Positions 1-8,288 of a DNA stretch of 64,000 nucleotides are shown here, piece after piece (position 1 is the first letter of the stretch; each line of letters starts with the position of its first letter). The position numbers and the translations under genes were made by a program. The notes beneath the pieces are model-generated. The model saw nothing but the letters and a program-made list of their open reading frames with translations. It was not told the origin of the DNA and made no database searches. The stretch is from Elusimicrobiota bacterium (GTDB taxonomy: Bacteria > Elusimicrobiota > Endomicrobiia > Endomicrobiales > Endomicrobiaceae), in the NCBI GenBank assembly GCA_031274365.1, contig JAISQF010000019.1, positions 1 to 64,000 on the forward strand, in the 5' to 3' direction.

Positions 1-118
1 GTTGTGTTGTGTTGTGTTGTGTTGTGTTGTGTTGTGTTGTGTTGTGTTGTGTTGTGTTGTGTTGTGTTGTGTTGTGTTGTGTTGTGTTGTGTTGTGTTGT
101 GTTGTGTTGTGTTGTGTT
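1..118. repeat. Pentanucleotide microsatellite (GTTGT)n
   Basis: About 23.5 uninterrupted copies of the 5-mer GTTGT run from the window edge to base 118, so the true copy number is unknown. Read on the minus strand the unit is ACAAC. It contains no stop codon in any frame, and because the unit is not a multiple of three, gain or loss of copies would shift the reading frame of any gene that contains it. See the overlapping minus-strand reading frame. Confidence 0.97.
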
Positions 119-127
119 CGTTTTCAT
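1..127 (-). CDS. Possible start of a phase-variable gene (5' end only, runs off the window)
   Basis: On the minus strand an AGAGGG Shine-Dalgarno-like sequence (136-141) lies 8 nt before an ATG at 127-125, and an in-between ATG sits at 131-129. From either start the frame enters the ACAAC repeat after a few codons (M-K-T-N, then a repeating T-T-Q-H-N pattern) and stays open to base 1. A simple repeat directly after a start codon is the classic design of contingency loci. The protein itself is outside the window, so no function can be named. It may be a chance open frame, because the repeat has no stops in any frame. The ribosome site and position are the only positive evidence. Confidence 0.38.
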   Translation of the reverse strand, partial: MKTNTTQHNTTQHNTTQHNTTQHNTTQHNTTQHNTTQHNTTQ

Positions 128-391
128 ACATATTACCCTCTTTTTTTATAAAAATCTATGTTTATTTTTTATAAGTAAAAAATGAGGCGGGCAATATCTA
201 TAATCGAAATCAAAGCAAATATAAAAAATATTATTTAATCTTTTTGCGCGGCATTTATAAATTACAACTTTTACTGTTAAACCCCATCAATAGCGCAACG
301 CCATGATAGTATCATATTTACTTCCAAACAGTCAAACATACTTAACTGTAATCAAAAGAAAAGCGCATAAAAGCCCCCGCCTCTCTTATGT

Positions 392-510
392 TTATTTCCG
401 CTTAAAGCCCTCGCCGTAAACTTTCTTTATAGTAAAACCTCTTGTTTTTTCCAGTTCAGCGTTTATCTTTTCTAATTATTGCGTCTAATTTTTGGGCTCG
501 CACATCTGCA
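392..510 (-). pseudogene. Relic: C-terminal winged-helix tail, OmpR-type response-regulator-like
   Basis: A minus-strand frame ending in TAA at 394-392 reads ...ELEKTRGFTIKKVYGEGFKRK. This resembles the last strand-wing-strand of an OmpR/PhoB-type DNA-binding domain, whose family ending is of the form I-x-T-V-x-G-x-G-Y. Upstream the homology-like reading (ADVRAQKLDAIIRK) continues in a neighbouring frame, as if one base had been inserted near 460. Nothing of the rest of such a gene is present, and the fragment stops at the rbs terminator. The assignment rests on about 38 residues by eye, so it is tentative. Confidence 0.4.
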
Positions 511-551
511 AAAAAACCGCTCAAACATTTTTTGTCCGAGCGGTTTTTTAT
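510..551 (-). terminator. Rho-independent terminator of the rbs operon (bidirectional)
   Basis: A perfect 12-bp stem, AAAAAACCGCTC pairing with GAGCGGTTTTTT, encloses a 15-nt loop and has T-runs on both strands. It lies 24 nt beyond the rbsB stop codon on the minus strand, so it most likely ends the ribose operon, and could also stop plus-strand transcripts. Confidence 0.9.
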
Positions 552-574
552 TTTAAAATACGGCTTTTATCAAC

Positions 575-1462
575 TTATTTTTTTACGACAAGTTCAAGGG
601 CAACGGGCGTGTATTTGTTAACTTTTTGACCTTTGACGATTTTGTCGGCTGTGTCAATTCCCATGCTTCCAATAAGCGCTGGTTTTTGAGCAATTGTCGC
701 CGCCAAAGTTCCTTTTTTGACAGCTGCGACAGCATCATCTGTGGCGTCAAAACCCACCACTAAAACATTTTTGCGGCCGGCAGCTTGCAGCGCCTTAATC
801 GCGCCTAAAGCCATTTCGTCATTTTGCGCAAAAACTGCGTCTATTTCTTTTTGCGACTGCAAAATATTTTCCATAACATGCAAACCTTTTGTCCTGTCAA
901 AGTCTGCGGGCTGTTTTGTCAAAAGCGTTAGTTTGCCTTTTATCCCGTTATCAAATCCGCTGCCGCGCTCTCTTGCTGCGCTTGCTCCCGGTATTCCTTC
1001 CAACTCAACGACTTTCGCGCCGTTTGGAAATTTAGATATCAAAAAGTCCGCCGCCATTTTTCCGCCTGCCGTATTGTCGCTTGCAACGTGGCTTGCCACA
1101 ACTCCGCTTGCCGCTGATCTATCAAGCGTAACGACGGGAATTTTTGCACGGTTTGCAATTTTTATCGCCTGGCCGACAGCGTCTGAGTCAACCGGATTTA
1201 TCAAAAGAACCGCAACTTTTTGAGTCAGCAAATCCTCTACATTTGACAACTCTTTAGCGGGATCATTTTGAGAATCAAGAACCACTAATTCATACCCCAG
1301 CTTTTTTGCCTCGTCTTGAGCACCTTTTTGCAATGTGACAAAAAACGGATTATTTAAGGTTGAGACCACAAGACCTAACTTTTTCGTTTGGGTTTGAGCG
1401 TTTGCCAAAACCACTCCCAAAACCAAAACAGCCGCGCAAGTAAAACCAATGAATTTTTTCAT
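575..1462 (-). CDS. rbsB: D-ribose ABC transporter, periplasmic ribose-binding protein
   Basis: This 295-residue protein captures ribose in the periplasm and delivers it to the RbsC/RbsA transporter. A signal peptide is clear (MKK, hydrophobic stretch, A-N-A before Q23) and there is no lipobox, so it is a soluble periplasmic protein. The mature part has two repeated alpha/beta lobes of the periplasmic-binding-protein type 1 family, with NNPFF at the first ligand-contact strand, NPVDSDAV, and LDR near 115. Length matches E. coli RbsB (296). It is the last gene of the operon, overlapping rbsC by 4 nt, and is followed by a strong terminator. A related sugar (for example another pentose) cannot be excluded, but rbsD and rbsK in the operon favour ribose. 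Confidence 0.93.
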   Translation of the reverse strand: MKKFIGFTCAAVLVLGVVLANAQTQTKKLGLVVSTLNNPFFVTLQKGAQDEAKKLGYELVVLDSQNDPAKELSNVEDLLTQKVAVLLINPVDSDAVGQAIKIANRAKIPVVTLDRSAASGVVASHVASDNTAGGKMAADFLISKFPNGAKVVELEGIPGASAARERGSGFDNGIKGKLTLLTKQPADFDRTKGLHVMENILQSQKEIDAVFAQNDEMALGAIKALQAAGRKNVLVVGFDATDDAVAAVKKGTLAATIAQKPALIGSMGIDTADKIVKGQKVNKYTPVALELVVKK

Positions 1463-2424
1463 AACTTCCTCCCTTTGATTTTTTGTAACAGCGTCATTAC
1501 AATTTTTCTTCCAAAAGGCTGGTCAATTAAAACCGCGATTAAAATGACAAGCCCCTTTACAATCGTTTGATAATAAGACGAAACTTTTAAGAGGTTTAAG
1601 GCATTGCTTAAAACTCCGATAATCAGAGCGCCGGCAAATGTGCCTTGTATATTTCCAATACCGCCGGCAAGACTCGTTCCCCCGACGACCGCCGCCGCAA
1701 TTGCGTCCAATTCATAGCCCGTGCCTGCCGTCGGCTGAGCGCCCGCAAGACGAGAGGTTAAAATTATTCCCGCTATAGCCGACAAAATTCCGCAAGCGAT
1801 ATAAACCGCCGTTTTATTTATCTCAACATTTATTCCGGCAAGACGGGAAGCGTCTTCGTTTCCGCCAATGGCATAAATATATCTTCCAAAACGCGTCCAA
1901 TTTAATAAGTAGTAAGCGAGAGCAAAAAGAAAAATCATCAAAATTATTGGAAAAGGAATGCCGAAAATATAGCCGTTTCCGACAAATTCAAAAGTCAGAT
2001 TTTCGCCGGCGTTTATGGGTCTGCCGTCTGTAAAAACTAAAGTGAGACCCCTAAAAATTGTCATGCTGACCAATGTCATAATAAAAGGCTGCAATTTCCC
2101 ATAACTTATAAAAATACCGTTAATTAGACCGCATGCCGCGCCGATAAGCAAAGCCGCGCAAATCGCAAGTCCCGCATGATAGCCGCTTGCAAGCAGCCAA
2201 GCCGAGACAGCGCTTGAAAAAGCCAAAATTGAGCCCACAGACAAATCTATTCCGCCCGTTAAAATCACAAGAGTCATCCCCAAAGCGATAATAAAATTGA
2301 TGGAAGTTTGCCTCAAAATAATTAAAAAATTTCCCGTCGTCCTAAAATCGGGACTGACAAAAGCGATAGCAACACACAAAAGCAAAAGCCCTATAAAAGG
2401 TTTGTTTCTTTTTAAGATGTCCAT
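1459..2424 (-). CDS. rbsC: Ribose ABC transporter permease
   Basis: This 321-residue polytopic inner-membrane protein forms the ribose channel together with the RbsA ATPase. About eight to ten hydrophobic helices are visible. The glycine-rich stretch [19 protein letters not shown], about 70 residues from the end, is the cytoplasmic loop that docks on the ATPase in the RbsC/XylH/AraH family. Length equals that of E. coli RbsC (321). The stop overlaps the rbsB start (ATGA-type, 4 nt), indicating translational coupling. A 61-nt gap separates it from the upstream rbsA. Confidence 0.93.
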   Translation of the reverse strand: MDILKRNKPFIGLLLLCVAIAFVSPDFRTTGNFLIILRQTSINFIIALGMTLVILTGGIDLSVGSILAFSSAVSAWLLASGYHAGLAICAALLIGAACGLINGIFISYGKLQPFIMTLVSMTIFRGLTLVFTDGRPINAGENLTFEFVGNGYIFGIPFPIILMIFLFALAYYLLNWTRFGRYIYAIGGNEDASRLAGINVEINKTAVYIACGILSAIAGIILTSRLAGAQPTAGTGYELDAIAAAVVGGTSLAGGIGNIQGTFAGALIIGVLSNALNLLKVSSYYQTIVKGLVILIAVLIDQPFGRKIVMTLLQKIKGRKL

Positions 2425-2485
2425 TTTTTATTCTCCAAGCCGCATAATTTTTTCAAAACGGGAATCAACAACGCCGGGTTGCAAA

Positions 2486-3991
2486 TTAAGCCCGTAATGA
2501 CGACACACCCCCGATTGCATAACTCATTATCCGCTCGCTTGATGCTTCCTCTCTTTCTAAATTTGCCGTAATTTCTCCCTCGCGAAAAACCATTACCCTG
2601 TCGCTTAAGCCCAAAATTTCATTCATATCAGACGAAATCATCAATATCGCCATCCCCGCGCTTTTTAATTCATTTATCAAATCGTAAATTTCTTTTTTTG
2701 CTCCGACGTCAATTCCGCGCGTGGGCTCGTCTAATATTAAAAGTTTGGGTTTGACCATTAAAGCGCGCGCAAGAGCGACTTTCTGCTGATTGCCGCCCGA
2801 GAGATTTTTAACAATTTGAGCGCCTGAAGGCGTTTTAATATAGAGTTTTTCAATGAGGCTTTTAACGATAGATTTTTCTTTTTTCTTATTGATTTTTAGT
2901 AATTTTGACTCGAGACTTTTTAACGAAGACAATGTGGTGTTTCCTAAAACGCTAATTGACAAAACAAGTCCGTCGCCTTTCCTATCCTCGCTTAAATAAA
3001 CTATTCCGCATTTTAAGGCTTGCTTTGGCGTCTTAATTTTGACGCTTTTTGCGTCGACAAAAAACTCGCCACCGCTTAAATTGTAAGCGCCAAAAATCGC
3101 GCGGGCAAGCTCTGTCCTGCCGCTTCCGACAAGTCCGGAAAAGCCGACAGTTTGACCCTCATAAAAAGCGCCTGAAGAGTTTTTTATGTTTTTGCCGACG
3201 AGATTTTTAAACTCAAAAATCTTTTTGCCGCGAACTCCTTTTACAAAAGGATACCTTTTACCGACTTTTCGCCCGACGATGTCTTCAATGAGCTGCTCCT
3301 CGTTTGTCTGGACTATCGGCCGCATAGAGACAAATTCTCCGTCGCGCATTACCGTGACATCGTCTGCGATTTTAAAAATTTCGTCCAATCTATGCGAAAT
3401 ATAAATTATGCTTTTGCCGTCTTTTTTTAACTCGGCAATTAAATCAAAAAGCCTCTCGACATCTCTATCCACAAGGCTTGCTGTCGGCTCGTCCATAATT
3501 ATGAGATTAGCGTCTATGGTAAAAGATTTTGCTATTTCTATCATTTGCCGGGCGCCCACGGACAAATCTTTGACAATTGTGTCGGGCGGGATGTCAAGGC
3601 GGACTTTCTTTAAGAGTTCTTGGCTTTTTTGATAGATTTTTTTCTTGTCTAATTTTCCAAAACGGTTTGTAAATTCCCTGCCGAGAAAGAGATTTTCTGC
3701 GGCGCTTAAGCGAGGAATAAGATTTAGTTCTTGATGAATCATCGCTATGCCGCAACCGGCGGATTGATGAGTGTTTTTAAATGAAACTTTTTTGCCCTGA
3801 TAAAAAATCTCGCCGCCGTCGGCCTCAAAAACGCCCGAAAGAATGTTCATCAACGTTGACTTGCCGGCGCCGTTTTCGCCAAGAAGCGCCATGACGCGTC
3901 CTTTATAAACGGTCAGATTCCCGGACTTTAAGGCTTTCACGCCCGGAAAACTTTTAGATATTCCTTTCATTTCAAGCAATACATTTTCCAT
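2486..3991 (-). CDS. rbsA: Ribose ABC transporter ATP-binding protein (duplicated ABC domains)
   Basis: This 501-residue cytoplasmic ATPase energises ribose import. Two ABC domains follow each other. The N-terminal one has Walker A GENGAGKST (about 38-46), a signature LSVGA and Walker B IIMDEPT. The C-terminal one has the degenerate first loop GLVGSGRTE typical of RbsA/XylG/AraG proteins, LSGGNQQK and LILDEPTRGID. Length matches E. coli RbsA (501). The start codon shares one base with the rbsD stop. There is no separate second ATPase, as expected for this monosaccharide class of transporter. Confidence 0.95.
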   Translation of the reverse strand: MENVLLEMKGISKSFPGVKALKSGNLTVYKGRVMALLGENGAGKSTLMNILSGVFEADGGEIFYQGKKVSFKNTHQSAGCGIAMIHQELNLIPRLSAAENLFLGREFTNRFGKLDKKKIYQKSQELLKKVRLDIPPDTIVKDLSVGARQMIEIAKSFTIDANLIIMDEPTASLVDRDVERLFDLIAELKKDGKSIIYISHRLDEIFKIADDVTVMRDGEFVSMRPIVQTNEEQLIEDIVGRKVGKRYPFVKGVRGKKIFEFKNLVGKNIKNSSGAFYEGQTVGFSGLVGSGRTELARAIFGAYNLSGGEFFVDAKSVKIKTPKQALKCGIVYLSEDRKGDGLVLSISVLGNTTLSSLKSLESKLLKINKKKEKSIVKSLIEKLYIKTPSGAQIVKNLSGGNQQKVALARALMVKPKLLILDEPTRGIDVGAKKEIYDLINELKSAGMAILMISSDMNEILGLSDRVMVFREGEITANLEREEASSERIMSYAIGGVSSLRA

Positions 3992-4395
3992 TAAAAAGTC
4001 ACCCCTGAAAAAAGTAAAACATTTGCATAAGGCGTTTGCTCGCCGGTTCTAATTATTGCCGCAGAGTTTTGAGTCTCCCTCTTAAAATCGGCATGAGGAA
4101 TAAAATCAATAATTATTTTTTCATTTGAATATTTGAGCAAGTCAATTATTTTTTGAGTAAAATTTTTATTGTCTTTTAGCTCTGTTGCCATCAAAGCTTT
4201 TTCAACTTGCATTTCGCTTAAAACCGCCTCTAATGTATCCAAAAATGAGGGAATGCCTTTTGAAAGAGCAATGTCAATCCGCTCGACATTTTGTGGAATT
4301 GGCAAACCGCAATCGGCTATACATATTGATTGAGTGTGCCCCAGAGAGCTTATCGCAAAAGAAATTTGACTGTTAAGCAAAAAAGTTTTTTTCAT
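3991..4395 (-). CDS. rbsD: D-ribose pyranase
   Basis: RbsD interconverts the pyranose and furanose forms of ribose so that ribokinase gets its furanose substrate. The 134-residue protein keeps the active-site residues of the family: His20 and Asp28 (LGHTQ, then D28), His101 in IPHADFK, and Tyr123 and Asn125 in PYAN. Length is close to E. coli RbsD (139). It is the second gene of the operon, between rbsK and rbsA. A 94-nt gap to rbsK holds GC-rich imperfect inverted repeats that could be an intra-operon stabilising hairpin. Confidence 0.93.
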   Translation of the reverse strand: MKKTFLLNSQISFAISSLGHTQSICIADCGLPIPQNVERIDIALSKGIPSFLDTLEAVLSEMQVEKALMATELKDNKNFTQKIIDLLKYSNEKIIIDFIPHADFKRETQNSAAIIRTGEQTPYANVLLFSGVTF

Positions 4396-4489
4396 TTTTT
4401 TATCCTTTTTTTGTCATTGCGGACGTCCCGCTTTTAGCAAAACGCCGCGCCGCAAACACTAACGGAGCGTTTGCCGTTAATTTCTCTTT

Positions 4490-5374
4490 CTAACTTAAAA
4501 AATCCTTAACTTCTTTCCAGCTTGGAATGCTCTCGGCAGCGCCGTTTTTACTTATCGCCAAAGCGCTTGCGGCGCTTGCAAACTTCAAACATTCTTTTGG
4601 CAAAAAACCTTTTGTCATAGCGGAAATAAAAAAACCGCAGAAAGTGTCTCCCGCGGCCGTAGTGTCAACAACTTCTGTCTTATAAATGCCCCAACTAATA
4701 CTTTCTTTTTGATTTTTAAACATCGCTCCGTCTTGGCCTAAAGTTAAAACTATGTCTGCTTTTGGAAAAAGACGGCTCATCTCATCGAGGATAGCGGCCG
4801 GAATATCTTTTTGAGTCAACGCTTTTGCCTCAATCTCGTTTAAGATAAAAATGTCAACAATATCCAAAGGATAATCGACGATTGATTTTGTGATAGGCGA
4901 GGGGTTAAAAACAACTTTTAACCCTTTGCTTTTAGCTTTTTTAATTGCATAAGCGACATTTGAAATTTCATTTTGCAAAAGCAAAATATCGCCGTTGTTA
5001 AAGCTTCCTAAAACATTATCAATATAGCCGCGCGATATTTTTTGATTTGCGCCACCGTAAACCAAAATACAATTTTTTCCAGACGCCAAAACTTGAATAA
5101 CCGCATGCCCCGACGGGCAATCAAGAGTTTGCAAAAGTTGAGTTTGGACGCCATATTTTTCCAATGCATCTTTTAAAGTTTGGCCGCTTTTTCCTATTGC
5201 GCCCGCATGGTAAACTTTGGCTCCGGCGCGGCTTAAAGCGACACTTTGATTGAGCCCTTTTCCGCCGATATGCTCGTCGTAACCGCCGCTTAAGAGAGTT
5301 TCTCCCTCGCAAACAAAATGATCAACTTTATAGACCAGATCAATGTTTAGAGAGCCCAAATTTAAAATATTCAT
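4490..5374 (-). CDS. rbsK: Ribokinase
   Basis: Ribokinase phosphorylates ribose to ribose-5-phosphate with ATP, feeding the pentose-phosphate pathway. It is a 294-residue PfkB-family protein with the substrate-binding GGKGLNQ near residue 38 and the second PfkB signature DTTAAGDTF carrying the catalytic base Asp243. It is the first gene of the minus-strand operon rbsK-D-A-C-B, an unusual order since rbsK is usually last in enterobacteria. No rbsR repressor gene is present in the window, although operator-like palindromes lie just upstream. Confidence 0.93.
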   Translation of the reverse strand: MNILNLGSLNIDLVYKVDHFVCEGETLLSGGYDEHIGGKGLNQSVALSRAGAKVYHAGAIGKSGQTLKDALEKYGVQTQLLQTLDCPSGHAVIQVLASGKNCILVYGGANQKISRGYIDNVLGSFNNGDILLLQNEISNVAYAIKKAKSKGLKVVFNPSPITKSIVDYPLDIVDIFILNEIEAKALTQKDIPAAILDEMSRLFPKADIVLTLGQDGAMFKNQKESISWGIYKTEVVDTTAAGDTFCGFFISAMTKGFLPKECLKFASAASALAISKNGAAESIPSWKEVKDFLS

Positions 5375-5426
5375 ACAGCCTCTTTTTTAACTTCTATATC
5401 GTCAAATGCGGCAAAATAATAATTTT

Positions 5427-5457
5427 TTCAACCGATTGAATTCGCCGATGAATTCAA
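5427..5457. promoter_or_regulatory. Overlapping palindromes, candidate operator of the rbs operon
   Basis: Two inverted repeats share an arm: TTCAA-CCGA-TTGAA (5427-5440) and TTGAATTC-GCCGAT-GAATTCAA (5436-5457, eight perfect base pairs). They lie between the predicted rbs promoter and the rbsK start codon, where a LacI-family ribose repressor would block transcription. The cognate regulator is not in the window. The symmetry is seen directly, the function is inferred. Confidence 0.55.
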
Positions 5458-5495
5458 GCTGCCGCTACAACGGTAGAATCAAAAATCTTGACTTA

Positions 5496-5525
5496 ACAAT
5501 ACCTTAAAGTAAGCCCTTTTGTCAA
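5496..5525 (-). promoter_or_regulatory. Predicted sigma70 promoter of the rbs operon
   Basis: On the minus strand TTGACA (5525-5520) is followed after 18 nt by TATTGT (5501-5496). The -35 is a perfect consensus and the -10 matches four of six bases. Transcription would start about 115 nt upstream of rbsK and read through the palindromes at 5427-5457. Confidence 0.55.
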
Positions 5526-5787
5526 GACAAATTTTTAGCAATTGATAAGGCGTCAATTTCGCCGCCGATTTCTATATAATCTTTATCGTCAATATTATTT
5601 CTTTTTGCGATATTATCGTTAATATAAAATCCAATAAAATAAAGTAAAAAATGGCTAAATAATATCAAAAATTATACAATTAATAAGGATAAGACAATGA
5701 TAAATATAAATATAGGTGTAGGCGTGAAATAAATTGCATTGCGGTTATATGCCGCAAATTTAATATACAAAAAGGGAGGAACACAAA
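5526..5787. other. Divergent intergenic region with mini-ORF and hairpin before the plus-strand gene
   Basis: Between the rbs promoter and the gene at 5788 lies an AT-rich stretch. It contains an 11-codon reading frame (5698-5733, MINININIGVGVK-like, preceded by AAGGATAAG) followed by a hairpin TTGCGG-N7-CCGCAA (5739-5757), 31 nt before the start codon. This could be a leader/attenuator arrangement or an operator. The mini-ORF may also be chance. Confidence 0.3.
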
Positions 5788-6864
5788 ATGAACAGAAAAT
5801 TAAGAATTGCACAGTATGGATGCGGAAAAATGTCTAAATACACAATGCGTTATGTGTATGAAAAAGGCGCGGAAATTGTCTATGCATTTGATGTTAATCC
5901 CGCAGTTATCGGAAAAGACATCGGCGAAATTATCGGATGCGGGAAAAAAGGAGTAATAGTTCAAAATGTAAAAGAAGCTGAAAGCGCTTTCAAAAAAGAT
6001 AAGCCCGACGCATGCATAATCACAACAATGAGTTTAATGCAGGATGTGAAAGACGCATTTCTCACTTGCGCAAAAACCGGAGTAAACGCGGTGTCCACTT
6101 GTGAAGAAGCTTTTTTTCCGGCTAATTCTTCCCCCGTTTTAACAAAAGAAATCGACGCAATTGCAAAAGAAAACGGATGCACAATTTGCGGGTCGGGTTT
6201 TCAAGATGTGTTTTGGGGAAATTTAATCACAGTTCTTAGCGGAGCTACTCAAACAATAAAAAAAATTAAAGGCAAGTCCAGCTATAATGTAGAGGATTAC
6301 GGCATAGCTCTTGCCAAAGCGCACGGCGCGGGATTGAGTTTGGAAAATTTTGACAAAGAAGTCGCTTCGGTTGATAAAGTAACGGACGCGCAAAGACAAA
6401 AATCCATAGAAGCCGGAACATATCTCCCGTCTTATATGTGGAATGTCAACGGCTGGCTTTGCGAAAAACTCGGACTAACGGTAAAGAGACAAACGCAAAA
6501 AACTGTTCCTCAAACTTATTCTAAAGATTTGAAAAGCTCGACGCTAAATATGGTTATTCCCGCCGGGCATGCGACCGGAATGTCCGCCGTTGTCACTACG
6601 GAAACGCAGGAAGGAATAACGATAGAATCAGAATGTATAGGAAAAGTTTATGCGCCGGAAGAATTTGATCAAAACGATTGGACGATTTTTGGCGAGCCGG
6701 ACACTCAGGTGATTATCAATCGTCCCGCCACTGTGGAGCTTACTTGCGCGACGATAGTCGGCAGAATTCCAGACATCATTAACGCCGCAAACGGATATAC
6801 GACAACAGACAAAATGCCGACGCCTCTTTTTAGGACAAAACCTTTAGACGCATATGTGAAATAA
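5788..6864 (+). CDS. NAD(P)-dependent amine/amino-acid dehydrogenase-like (2,4-diaminopentanoate dehydrogenase family)
   Basis: The 358-residue protein starts with a Rossmann nucleotide-binding fold (RIAQYGCGKMSKYTMRYV, an acidic D at about 36 after the second strand). It then has the middle region of dihydrodipicolinate-reductase-like proteins (STCEEAFFPA, GSGFQDVFWG). This layout resembles the 2,4-diaminopentanoate dehydrogenases of amino-acid-fermenting anaerobes, which act in ornithine degradation. No partner genes of that pathway (ornithine aminomutase) are in the window, so the substrate is not established. A clear Shine-Dalgarno AGGGAGG precedes the ATG, and a terminator follows directly, so it is monocistronic. 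Confidence 0.6.
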   Translation: MNRKLRIAQYGCGKMSKYTMRYVYEKGAEIVYAFDVNPAVIGKDIGEIIGCGKKGVIVQNVKEAESAFKKDKPDACIITTMSLMQDVKDAFLTCAKTGVNAVSTCEEAFFPANSSPVLTKEIDAIAKENGCTICGSGFQDVFWGNLITVLSGATQTIKKIKGKSSYNVEDYGIALAKAHGAGLSLENFDKEVASVDKVTDAQRQKSIEAGTYLPSYMWNVNGWLCEKLGLTVKRQTQKTVPQTYSKDLKSSTLNMVIPAGHATGMSAVVTTETQEGITIESECIGKVYAPEEFDQNDWTIFGEPDTQVIINRPATVELTCATIVGRIPDIINAANGYTTTDKMPTPLFRTKPLDAYVK

Positions 6865-6882
6865 AATCAATTTAAGTTAAAT

Positions 6883-6924
6883 AAAAAATCCCTTTGTCAT
6901 TTGATTGATAAAGGGATTTTTTTT
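6883..6924 (+). terminator. Rho-independent terminator after the amine-dehydrogenase-like gene
   Basis: AAAAAATCCCTTT and AAAGGGATTTTTTTT form a stem around a loop of about 14 nt, followed by a T-run on the plus strand. The opposite strand also ends in T's, so it may serve the convergent rmuC transcript as well. Confidence 0.88.
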
Positions 6925-6973
6925 GTCTTATGCCGCGTCGTCATTACGGTTTGTTCCGGCTTACCGTCCGCGG

Positions 6974-8287
6974 TTATAATTTTAATGTTGGCGCAAGATC
7001 AGGATGAGACGGACTTTCAATTTCTTTGTTTTCGCTTATTTCGTGTTCGCTTATTTCAAGATTTTCTTTTACCGATTTCTGATGTTTTATTCCAAGCTCT
7101 TCAAGTTTTGAAACCGATTTAACGATAGAATCTCTTCCTTTATATAAACGATTGACGGCCTCGTCGTATTTTTTCTGAACCGACGACAAAGCGTTTCCCA
7201 AATCTTCCATATTCTTAATAAAAGCCGAAACTCTTTTATGCATATCCTCGCCGACTTTTATTATTTCCAAATTATTTTTATTGGCTTTTTCCATACGCCA
7301 TAAATTTTCTATCAAACCTAAAACGGGAAAAATCGAAGACGCCGTGGCTATTGCGACTTTATTTTTATTAGCGTATTCATTCAACGAATTGTCTTTTTCC
7401 AAAGCTATGAAATAAGCGTATTCGATAGGTATAAACATAATTACAAATTCCAACCCTTTTTCTTTCAATAATTTTTGATATTGCTTGTCGGAAAGTTCGT
7501 CTATATGTTTTCTGATATTTTGAATATGTTGGAGTAAAAAAGATTCTTTTTCCTCCGCATCCGTTTCAACCGCCCAGTTTTTATAATTTTCTATAGACAT
7601 TTTAGAATCAATAATAATTTTACGTCCCTGCGGAAGCATTATTATAAAATCCGGATATTGTTTTTCATTATTTTCAGAACGAAAAAAAGGCTGCTTAATA
7701 TATTCGCGCCCCTCTTTTAATCCGCTCGCCTGAAGAATATTTTCTAAAATCATCTCTCCCCAATTTCCCTGAACTTTTTTATTTTTAAGAGCAGTTGAAA
7801 GATCGGACGCTTCTTTTGCAAGATTGCGGTTCATTTCTTTAGTTTGCTCAATAACCGTTTCGAGTTTTATATGTCTTTGCATTTGCTCGCTTTTCAAATT
7901 TTCTATTTGTTGCGTGAAATTTTTTATATCGTTTTTTAGCGGATCTAATATTTCCCTGCTCCTTAAATCCAAATTCCCTCTCTCCTCTTTTAACGCCGTG
8001 GCGGCAAGAATCTTAAAACTGTTTTTTGATTCTTCGCTTATCGTCTTAAAAGTTTCCTCCTGATGTTTTTTTATTTCCTCTAAAGATTTTTTTTCGGACA
8101 TAACGGCGGCTTTTTCTATCTCGAGATTTTTTATCAGCAAAACTTTTTCGTCTATTTGTTTTCTTAAAAAATTGTTTTCGTTTAAGGATTTTTCGTATAA
8201 ATCTTTATAAATTTTCATCCTGCCCCAAATGGATAAAGCTCCGGCGGCAGCTCCGATTATAAATGCAATAATTGCCGATAAAAACAT
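6974..8287 (-). CDS. rmuC: DNA recombination protein RmuC
   Basis: RmuC-family proteins limit DNA inversions at short inverted repeats and carry a restriction-endonuclease-like domain. The 437 residues comprise an N-terminal membrane anchor (about 1-20), a long coiled coil (about 25-145) and the conserved domain starting at KVQGNWGEMILENIL with PDFIIMLPQGRKIIIDSKM, which holds the expected nuclease core. The start codon lies 1 nt after the stop of the upstream tagaturonate reductase-like gene, with the Shine-Dalgarno inside that gene. The two are therefore co-transcribed although functionally unrelated. Confidence 0.88.
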   Translation of the reverse strand: MFLSAIIAFIIGAAAGALSIWGRMKIYKDLYEKSLNENNFLRKQIDEKVLLIKNLEIEKAAVMSEKKSLEEIKKHQEETFKTISEESKNSFKILAATALKEERGNLDLRSREILDPLKNDIKNFTQQIENLKSEQMQRHIKLETVIEQTKEMNRNLAKEASDLSTALKNKKVQGNWGEMILENILQASGLKEGREYIKQPFFRSENNEKQYPDFIIMLPQGRKIIIDSKMSIENYKNWAVETDAEEKESFLLQHIQNIRKHIDELSDKQYQKLLKEKGLEFVIMFIPIEYAYFIALEKDNSLNEYANKNKVAIATASSIFPVLGLIENLWRMEKANKNNLEIIKVGEDMHKRVSAFIKNMEDLGNALSSVQKKYDEAVNRLYKGRDSIVKSVSKLEELGIKHQKSVKENLEISEHEISENKEIESPSHPDLAPTLKL

Positions 8288-8288
8288 T

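Larger units (their letters stand above)
119..574. other. Intergenic stretch with little coding content
   Basis: Apart from the start region of the minus-strand frame at its left end, a gene-tail relic (392-510) and a terminator (510-551), I see no gene here. A 13-bp palindrome ATGATAGTATCAT lies at 302-314. The left part is very AT-rich and would have to carry the promoter of the minus-strand frame at 1-127, but I cannot pick a convincing -35/-10 pair. Confidence 0.6.
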
